NCBI GenBank assembly: GCA_031362405.1
Contig: JANLSO010000164.1
Span: 1-45,738, forward strand
Direction of reading: 5' to 3'
Length of the DNA stretch: 45,738 bases
Source of the DNA: JANLSO01 sp031362405
Lineage (GTDB): Bacteria > Actinomycetota > Thermoleophilia > Miltoncostaeales > Miltoncostaeaceae
Each line of letters begins with the position of its first letter. The first letter of the stretch is position 1. Made by a program: the position numbers and the translations under genes. The notes under the pieces were generated by a model. The model was not told where the DNA came from. It ran no database searches and saw only the letters and a program-made list of their open reading frames with translations. This document shows positions 40,861 to 45,738 of the stretch, piece by piece.

Positions 40861-40886
40861 AAAAAAAGTAGCGGGGTGAGCTCACC
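40861..40886 (-). terminator. intrinsic terminator after the YczE-type gene
   Basis: The 12-base palindrome GGTGAGCTCACC (40875-40886), which contains the YczE-type stop codon, is followed on the minus strand by CCGCTAC and a run of seven T. The hairpin loop is tight, so it may be only partly efficient. It separates this gene from padR. Confidence 0.55.
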
Positions 40887-41487
40887 GCCCTCGTGGCGCT
40901 GGTTGCCGCCCTTGGCCTGAGGATCGGCCGGGAGACCATCGGCCCACGGCCCTGAGAAACATCGCAAGGGCCGGGCCGACGCCGAACGCGAACACCGCGG
41001 TTCCGATCCCGGCGGTGCCGCCAAGGAGCCAGCCGGCCAGCAAGGCCGAGACCTCGAGCCCCGTTCTCACCACCGCGATCGGCCATCCGAGCCGATCGTG
41101 CAGGCCGGTCATCAGGCCGTCGCGTGGGCCCGGGCCGAGGTTGCAGGTCAGGTAGAGCGCGCCACCGAAGGCGAGAGTGAGCACCCCGCCCAGCATCATC
41201 GCCGCGCGGGCCGCGGGGGATGTGATCGCGGGGAACACCGCGAGCATCACATCGAGGGCGGCCGAGATCACGATCGCGTTGCACACGGTGCCCAATCCCG
41301 GGCGCTCGCGGAGCGGGATCCACAAGAGCAGTACCGCGAGGCTGATCACGAAGGTCGCGGCCCCGACCGAAAGGGCGCTGTTGTCGGAGAACCCCTCCGC
41401 CAAGACGGTCCACGGCGTGTTGCCCAGACGCGACACGAACAGCATCGCCTCGCCCGTGCCGAAAATCCACAGCCCGACGACAAGCAC
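40882..41487 (-). CDS. YczE/YitT-like integral membrane protein
   Basis: Seen: 201 residues, five helices, with TPWTVLAEGFSDNSALSVG (the conserved 'N-T-P-W' start of this group), NLGPGPRDGLMTGLHDRLGWPIAVVRTGLE, and a Gly-rich GGTAGIGTAVFAFGVGP. Relatives (COG2364) are often annotated as membrane proteins of unknown role, and in bacilli yczE is tied to lipopeptide production. The GTG at 41487 is used, but conserved-looking sequence (TGSRWTTRPFGLAVLVVG) continues upstream without a usual start, so the N-terminus is uncertain. Confidence 0.75.
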   Translation of the reverse strand: MLVVGLWIFGTGEAMLFVSRLGNTPWTVLAEGFSDNSALSVGAATFVISLAVLLLWIPLRERPGLGTVCNAIVISAALDVMLAVFPAITSPAARAAMMLGGVLTLAFGGALYLTCNLGPGPRDGLMTGLHDRLGWPIAVVRTGLEVSALLAGWLLGGTAGIGTAVFAFGVGPALAMFLRAVGRWSPGRSSGQGRQPAPRGR

Positions 41488-41564
41488 GGCGAGCCCGAAC
41501 GGGCGGGTCGTCCAGCGAGATCCCGTCTGCGACCACGCCGTGGTGGGAATGGACCGCGAGGTGG

Positions 41565-43010
41565 CTATGTCGCGAGCGCCGCCACGTCGAGGTCGGCGGG
41601 CTCCAAAAGCGAGAAGTTCGCCGCGGGCGTGTCGACGACGCGTGAGGCCGCCGCCGCGATGGCATCCTCGAACAGGTTGCGCATCGCACGGGCGTTGCCG
41701 AACGCGGGGCCGGCCTCGGCGTGCCAGCGCGTGCAGATCTCCAACAGGCGTGCATCGGCGGCGGCGCTGAGGCGGTAGTCGAAGGTTCCGGCCATCCCCC
41801 GGAAGATCTGCGCGAGCTCGGTCGGGGTGTACGAGGCGAACGTCAACTGGGTCGGGAAACGGCTTGCCAGACCGGGGTTCGTCGAGAGGAGGTGGGCCAT
41901 CTCGTCGGTATAGCCGGCGAGGATCACCGACAGACGGTCGCGGTTGTCTTCGATGCGCTTCAGAAGCGCCGAGAGGGCTTCCTTGCCGAAGTCGTTCTCA
42001 CCGCCTTGGGCGAGGGCGTACGCCTCGTCGACGAACAGCACCCCGTCGAGGGCACGCTGCACGGCTTCATCGACCTTCGTGGCGGTCTGGCCGACGAAGC
42101 CGGCGACCAAACCGGCCCGGTCGACCTCGATCAGGTGCCCCGACGTCAAAAGGCCGAGGCCGTGGTAGATCCGGCCCATCAGCCGCGCTACGGTGGTCTT
42201 GCCGGTCCCGGGAGGGCCGCTGAAGACCAGGTGCATCGCCATGTCGGGCGTCCGCCGGCCCGCCTGCTTGCGGCGGGCTTGGACCGCCAACAGGTCGGTG
42301 AGAGTCTTTACCTGTGCCTTGACACCCGCGAGGCCGACCATGTGATCGAGCTCGGCGAGCGCCTTCTCGAGGATCTCCGCCCGGGCGGCGGGGTCGTCCG
42401 GCGGCGGAGGGGTCTCGGCGGCCGGCGCGCCTGCCGTGGTCGCACTGGGAGCGGGCCCGGCGACGCGACGGGCCTCGTCGTCACGGCCTGCGGCGCGCAG
42501 AGCGGCGGCCCACTCAGCGGTGACCATTGCGGCGATGCCCGTGTCGGGAGGTGTGGCGGCCTGGGCTCCGGCCGCCGCCGACGCCAGGGCGGTGATCGCG
42601 CCCGGCAGGTCACCCGCGGCGCGGTTCGCACCCGCCAGCAGGCGCAGGGCGCGGACGGTGCCCCAGTCGTTGTGGCCACGCAGCCGGGTGCTCAGCTCAA
42701 CGGCGCGCTCGAGGGTGAGCTTTGCGGCGGGGGCACGATCGGCGGCCGTCTGCGCGGCGCCGAGGTCGGTCAGCCAACCATCGGCGAGCTGGTCGCTGCG
42801 GCCGACGCCGTCGCAGGCCTTCACGGACGCCTCCAGGGCATCGGCCGCCCCGGCCGGATCGCCCTGGGCGATGAGCAAACGCCCGGCCATCCTCAACGAG
42901 TGGGCCGCATCGAGGCCCGGCCCTTCGACGGCGCGGTGGCGGCGGAGCATCTCCTCGGCCTCTCGCAGCCGGCCCTCGGTGACCGCCCGGGAAAAGGACG
43001 TGCGCAGCAT
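41565..43010 (-). CDS. AAA+ ATPase with N-terminal TPR-like domain (CbbX/EccA type)
   Basis: Seen: 481 residues. A helical, TPR-like first half (1-185), a Pro/Ala linker, then an AAA+ domain: Walker A GPPGTGKT (265-272), Walker B VLFVDEAYAL (Asp328, Glu329), pore-loop region SGHLIEVDRAGLVAGFVGQT and the sensor/arginine region DNRDRLSVILAGY and NPGLASRFP. This is the CbbX-EccA branch, whose members remodel Rubisco or serve ESX secretion. No ESX or Rubisco gene is in this window, so the partner is open. Start placed at the ATG 43010 after GAGGA; an upstream extension has no support. Divergent from the FMN synthase-like gene. Confidence 0.88.
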   Translation of the reverse strand: MLRTSFSRAVTEGRLREAEEMLRRHRAVEGPGLDAAHSLRMAGRLLIAQGDPAGAADALEASVKACDGVGRSDQLADGWLTDLGAAQTAADRAPAAKLTLERAVELSTRLRGHNDWGTVRALRLLAGANRAAGDLPGAITALASAAAGAQAATPPDTGIAAMVTAEWAAALRAAGRDDEARRVAGPAPSATTAGAPAAETPPPPDDPAARAEILEKALAELDHMVGLAGVKAQVKTLTDLLAVQARRKQAGRRTPDMAMHLVFSGPPGTGKTTVARLMGRIYHGLGLLTSGHLIEVDRAGLVAGFVGQTATKVDEAVQRALDGVLFVDEAYALAQGGENDFGKEALSALLKRIEDNRDRLSVILAGYTDEMAHLLSTNPGLASRFPTQLTFASYTPTELAQIFRGMAGTFDYRLSAAADARLLEICTRWHAEAGPAFGNARAMRNLFEDAIAAAASRVVDTPAANFSLLEPADLDVAALAT

Positions 43011-43148
43011 CGACTGACGGTCCTCGGGTATTGCGACTCCCTCTCTCCAAGTGGCGCCCGCAGGTTCAGTTTCGCGCGGACCGACGCGCGATCCATACTG
43101 CCGTACGCGCGCAGCCGCGGGCGGGCAGCGACGAAAGGGCGGCCGGCG

Positions 43149-44699
43149 GTGCCGATCTGGGTGATCGTGCTTCTTGTTGTGCTGGTGGTTCTGGTCGGGG
43201 TTGTGGTGTACGACCTCGCGCAGCGCCACCATGCGATCCTTCGCAACTTCCCCGTGATCGGGCACCTGCGGTACATGCTCGAGGCCGTCGGGCCGGAGCT
43301 TCGCCAGTACATCGTCACCGGCAACGACGAAGAACGCCCGTTTAGCCGCAATCAGCGCCGGTGGGTCTATTCCACCGCCAAGCGGCAAAACAGCTACTTC
43401 GGCTTCGGCACCGACAACGACATCGAGCGCACGCCGGGGTACATGATCATCAAGCACGCGACATTCCCGCACCCGACCCCGGTCGGTGGGGATCCCGTTG
43501 ACTCGCCGGTTCCCTGCGCGAAGGTTCTCGGCGCGGCGCGAGGACGCCGCCACGCGTTTCGGCCTGCATCGATCGTGAACGTCAGCGGGATGAGCTTCGG
43601 CTCGCTCTCTGCACGCGCCGTCCACGCGCTGAACGCGGGTGCCGCCGAGGCCGGGTGCCTTCAGAACACCGGTGAGGGCGGCCTATCGATCCACCACCTG
43701 CACGGCGGCGATCTGATCTTCCAGATCGGCACCGCCTACTTCGGCTGTCGCGACGAAATGGGGGCTTTCAGCCTTGCTCGCCTGGTCGAACAGTGCGAAC
43801 GCGCGCCGATTCGAGCCATCGAGATCAAGCTCAGCCAGGGTGCCAAACCCGGCGTGGGAGGCCTGCTTCCGGCGGTCAAGATCACCCGTGAGATCGCCGA
43901 CGCCCGTGGAATCCCCATGGGCTTCGACTGCCAGAGCCCCAATCACCACGCGGCCTTTCACGACGTCGATTCACTGCTCGATTTCGTCGAGACGATCGCC
44001 GACGCGACGGGCCTGCCGGTGGGGATCAAGGCCGCCGTCGGCGAGGTTGGCTTCTTCGAGCTACTCGCCGATCGGATGCTCCAGACCGGCCGCGGCATCG
44101 ACTTCATCACCGTCGATGGTGGAGAGGGCGGCACCGGGGCGGCGCCTCTGGTCTTCGCCGACCACGTCGCGCTGCCCTACGTCATCGCCCAGGCCCGGGT
44201 GTACCGGGCGTTTGCTCTGCGTGATCTGCAGGACCGCGTGGTCTTCATCGGCTCCGGAAAGCTCGGGCTGCCCGAGTCGGGTCTCCTGGCGATGGCCCTC
44301 GGTGCGGACATGGTGAACGTCGGTCGCGAGGCGATGATGGCGATCGGGTGCATCCAGGCCCAGCGGTGTCACACCGACCGATGCCCGACCGGCGTGGCAA
44401 CGCAATCGGTTCGGCTGCAGCGCGGGCTCGATCCACAGCTGAAGTCGGTTCGGCTGGCGAACTACGTCATCGTGCTGCGCCGCGAGCTCCTCGCCCTGGC
44501 GCGTGCGTGCGGCGAAGCCCACCCGGCCATGGTCACCGCCGAGCACTTTGAGTTCCTCGGCGGGGCTCACTCGACGTCCGCGGTTGAGCGCTACGAGTTC
44601 CTGGCCGGGTGGTCGCTGCCGTCGTCGGCCGACCAGACGGAGATCCGACGGATCATGTCCCGCGACGCGGGTCCATTTTCCGTGACGCGGGCCTCGTAG
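43149..44699 (+). CDS. FMN-binding glutamate synthase-like membrane-anchored oxidoreductase
   Basis: Seen: 516 residues. One N-terminal helix (about 2-22, WVIVLLVVLVVLVGVVVYDL) anchors it; the body is the GltB-type FMN/Fe-S barrel: SGMSFGSLSARAV, NTGEGGLS, IEIKLSQGAKPGVGGLLP, VDGGEGGTGAAP, and cysteines in GCIQAQRCHTDRCPTGVATQ that match the 3Fe-4S cluster loop. No glutaminase domain is present, as in the short archaeal-type forms often annotated as FMN-binding glutamate synthase family. GTG start after AAAGGGCGG. Substrate in this short membrane form is not established. Confidence 0.9.
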   Translation: MPIWVIVLLVVLVVLVGVVVYDLAQRHHAILRNFPVIGHLRYMLEAVGPELRQYIVTGNDEERPFSRNQRRWVYSTAKRQNSYFGFGTDNDIERTPGYMIIKHATFPHPTPVGGDPVDSPVPCAKVLGAARGRRHAFRPASIVNVSGMSFGSLSARAVHALNAGAAEAGCLQNTGEGGLSIHHLHGGDLIFQIGTAYFGCRDEMGAFSLARLVEQCERAPIRAIEIKLSQGAKPGVGGLLPAVKITREIADARGIPMGFDCQSPNHHAAFHDVDSLLDFVETIADATGLPVGIKAAVGEVGFFELLADRMLQTGRGIDFITVDGGEGGTGAAPLVFADHVALPYVIAQARVYRAFALRDLQDRVVFIGSGKLGLPESGLLAMALGADMVNVGREAMMAIGCIQAQRCHTDRCPTGVATQSVRLQRGLDPQLKSVRLANYVIVLRRELLALARACGEAHPAMVTAEHFEFLGGAHSTSAVERYEFLAGWSLPSSADQTEIRRIMSRDAGPFSVTRAS

Positions 44700-44839
44700 C
44701 GGCCGAATCGCTCCCAAGGGGCGCTGAGAGAGCGCGTTTCAGGATGCGATCCGCGAGCCGAACCCACGCCGGCGCGCCGCACACCTCGAACCGCCCGACA
44801 CGTGGTGCCGCTATGTCACGTTGTCAACATCAGCGCGGC

Positions 44840-45157
44840 TCAGGGACAGTCTGCGGCGAATCGGTATGCGCGGCACACCTGGCCGAGCACCTCCGGGTCG
44901 AGCCTCGAGATGAGTTCACTCAACAGCGTTTTCGGGAGAGTGAGAACGTTGTCGAAGTTGGCCGCGCACACGCGCGGAAGACCGTGTTCCGGTCCGAGTT
45001 GAACCTCGGTCGGAATGCGACGGACCCGCGTCGTGATGGGCGCCACAAGGAGGGCACCGAGGCGGGGGATGAAGCGCTCTCGGGTCATGATCAGCACCGG
45101 CCTGCGTTTGTCGCCGGGTACATCGGCCCACCAAATCTCGCCACGGTGCGGCGTCAC
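44840..45157 (-). CDS. mazF: MazF/PemK-type toxin of a toxin-antitoxin pair
   Basis: Seen: 105 residues with the MazF fold signature: HRGEIWWADVPGDKRRPVLIM at the start, GALLVAPITTRVRRIPTEVQL, and CAANFDNVLTLPKTLL. Known: such toxins cut mRNA at short sites and arrest growth. A GTG start overlaps the antitoxin stop (GTGA), so the antitoxin is made first. All catalytic-region residues seem present (Arg in GDKRRPV, Thr/Ser in the ITT loop). Target sequence cannot be predicted. Symbol by family. Confidence 0.9.
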   Translation of the reverse strand: MTPHRGEIWWADVPGDKRRPVLIMTRERFIPRLGALLVAPITTRVRRIPTEVQLGPEHGLPRVCAANFDNVLTLPKTLLSELISRLDPEVLGQVCRAYRFAADCP

Positions 45158-45378
45158 CCCTCGTCCCAGGGGATGTGGCTCAGGTCGATAGGAACCATCC
45201 CCGGTAGGTCGCTCTCATCGCCGTCGTGCGCGTCGAGCCAGCGCCGCTCGTGTTCCCGTTCGACCAACGCTTCAAGGGCCCGATCCAGGAGCTCCGAGAG
45301 CGAGGCGGATGTGACGACTGCGCGTGCTTCGGCGATCAGCTCGGGGGCGAGGGTGGCGGAGATCTTTACTCGCGTCAT
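45154..45378 (-). CDS. ribbon-helix-helix antitoxin partner of MazF
   Basis: Seen: 74 residues starting MTRVKISATLAPELIAEARA, a beta strand and helix typical of ribbon-helix-helix proteins (VKISATL, then SLSELLDRALEALVERE), and an acidic C-terminus rich in Asp/Glu that would wrap the toxin (LDAHDGDESDLPGM). Start at 45378 after AGGATAC, which could also be a -10 box. It is translationally coupled to mazF by GTGA. It should bind its own promoter and repress the pair. Confidence 0.85.
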   Translation of the reverse strand: MTRVKISATLAPELIAEARAVVTSASLSELLDRALEALVEREHERRWLDAHDGDESDLPGMVPIDLSHIPWDEG

Positions 45379-45478
45379 GAAAAGTATCCTACCATTCACC
45401 CGACGCTGTTCTGGGAAGAGGAGAGGCGGCGTCTGATTTCCGCCAGACAGCGGGCGTCGAGAATGTGACAATGCCGGT

Positions 45479-45577
45479 GTGTTCAGAGATCCCGACCAGT
45501 GCTACCGCGCCACAGAAAGCCGCGATTCGCGTTTCGACGGGCGGTTCATCGTGGCGGTTACCTCGACGGGCATCTAA
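45479..45577 (+). pseudogene. N-terminal fragment of an Ada-type DNA repair protein
   Basis: Seen: 32 residues, FRDPDQCYRATESRDSRFDG then RFIVAVTSTGI and a stop. This is the start of Ada/AdaA-type proteins, normally followed by YCRPSCP with the methyl-accepting Cys. The homology stops exactly before that point at 45574, where unrelated sequence begins. It is therefore a truncated copy, possibly cut by an insertion or a rearrangement. Confidence 0.75.
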
Positions 45578-45738
45578 TGCCGGCCGAGCTGTCCGGCCCG
45601 GACACCCAAGCGGGTGAACAGGCCTCGGCAGCCAAGGCCAAAGGCGGCAAGGGCGTCGATACCGCTTTCGACGACTATCACACCCAGCTGCATGCCCTGT
45701 TGGATTCGTATTGCGGTGTGACGAAGGAGCAAGCCAAT
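45577..45738 (+). CDS. start of an unidentified gene, cut by window end
   Basis: An ATG at 45577 overlaps the Ada fragment stop (TAATG) and opens a frame of 54 codons to the window end (MPAELSGPDTQAGEQASAAK, then AKGGKGV..., later TAFDDYHTQLHALLDSYCGV). No family recognised. It begins right at the junction where Ada homology ends, so it may belong to an inserted segment. It could also be chance reading past a breakpoint. Confidence 0.4.
   Translation, partial: MPAELSGPDTQAGEQASAAKAKGGKGVDTAFDDYHTQLHALLDSYCGVTKEQAN

Noticed and set aside
43020..43100. Possible tRNA-like stretch in the gap upstream of the FMN enzyme
   Set aside because: A GGTTC-like box is present but no acceptor or anticodon stem pairs up.
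41721..44699. A 992-codon plus-strand open frame covering the AAA+ gene and the FMN enzyme
   Set aside because: Only the part from 43149 encodes a recognisable protein; the rest is an antisense frame of the AAA+ gene kept open by high G+C codon bias.
1..45738. CRISPR arrays, rRNA genes, insertion sequences, replication origin
   Set aside because: No regularly spaced repeats, transposase or integrase motifs, rRNA sequence or DnaA-box cluster was seen by eye.

Overview
The window is a high-G+C chromosomal segment of a Gram-positive-like actinobacterium. Lipoprotein signals, GTG/TTG starts, many ATGA/GTGA overlaps and several likely leaderless genes fit Actinomycetota. A bacteriorhodopsin-like proton pump (related forms are known from Rubrobacter) and a fragment with the 'CDRACRVSVRL' extracellular-repeat style typical of Solirubrobacterales-type proteins point towards class Thermoleophilia or relatives. 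This placement is inference; there is no rRNA here. No phage, transposase or CRISPR array is visible.

Layout. 1-11200 is a galactoside island: a minus-strand operon (DeoR regulator, lipoprotein sugar-binding protein, two ABC permeases, GH42 beta-galactosidase, GH4 alpha-galactosidase cut by the window edge) faces a plus-strand operon (galactokinase, UDPGP-family uridylyltransferase, MalK-type ATPase). Together they would import galactosides, hydrolyse them and turn galactose into UDP-sugar without a visible galT. 11250-17155 holds argS, a decayed two-gene ABC exporter, tRNA-Gly(CCC), a prfC-type release factor and a secreted protein with an acidic/His tail. 17589-22718 holds a Ca2+/H+ exchanger, a phosphatase, homoserine dehydrogenase, a thioesterase, Dps and a decayed peptidase-like gene.

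22745-25854 is the most interesting part: a decayed GGDEF gene, then a CarH-type cobalamin photoreceptor/repressor divergent from a three-gene unit of two small membrane proteins and a bacteriorhodopsin-like proton pump. The promoter of that unit carries a palindrome and 11-bp-spaced repeats, and a second palindrome copy abuts the regulator start. This reads as a light-derepressed proton pump with two unknown small partners.

25920-36321 holds a secreted glycosidase, a CtpE-like P-type ATPase, a PaaK-like acyl-activating enzyme translationally coupled to a FeeM-like GNAT enzyme (a possible lipid-signal cassette) that converges on a membrane protein with a degenerate GGDEF and intact EAL domain, a geranylgeranyl-reductase-family flavoprotein and a frameshifted SDR. 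36432-45738 holds a cation diffusion facilitator with three C-terminal repeats, small envelope proteins, a sugar-dehydrogenase-like propeller, a PadR/HAAS pair, a YczE-type membrane protein, a TPR-AAA+ ATPase, an FMN glutamate-synthase-like enzyme, a MazF toxin with its antitoxin, and an Ada fragment.

At least six loci carry frameshifts or deletions. Some are single-base differences in short G/C runs and could be sequencing errors; others (NatA/NatB, GGDEF, peptidase) look like real decay.
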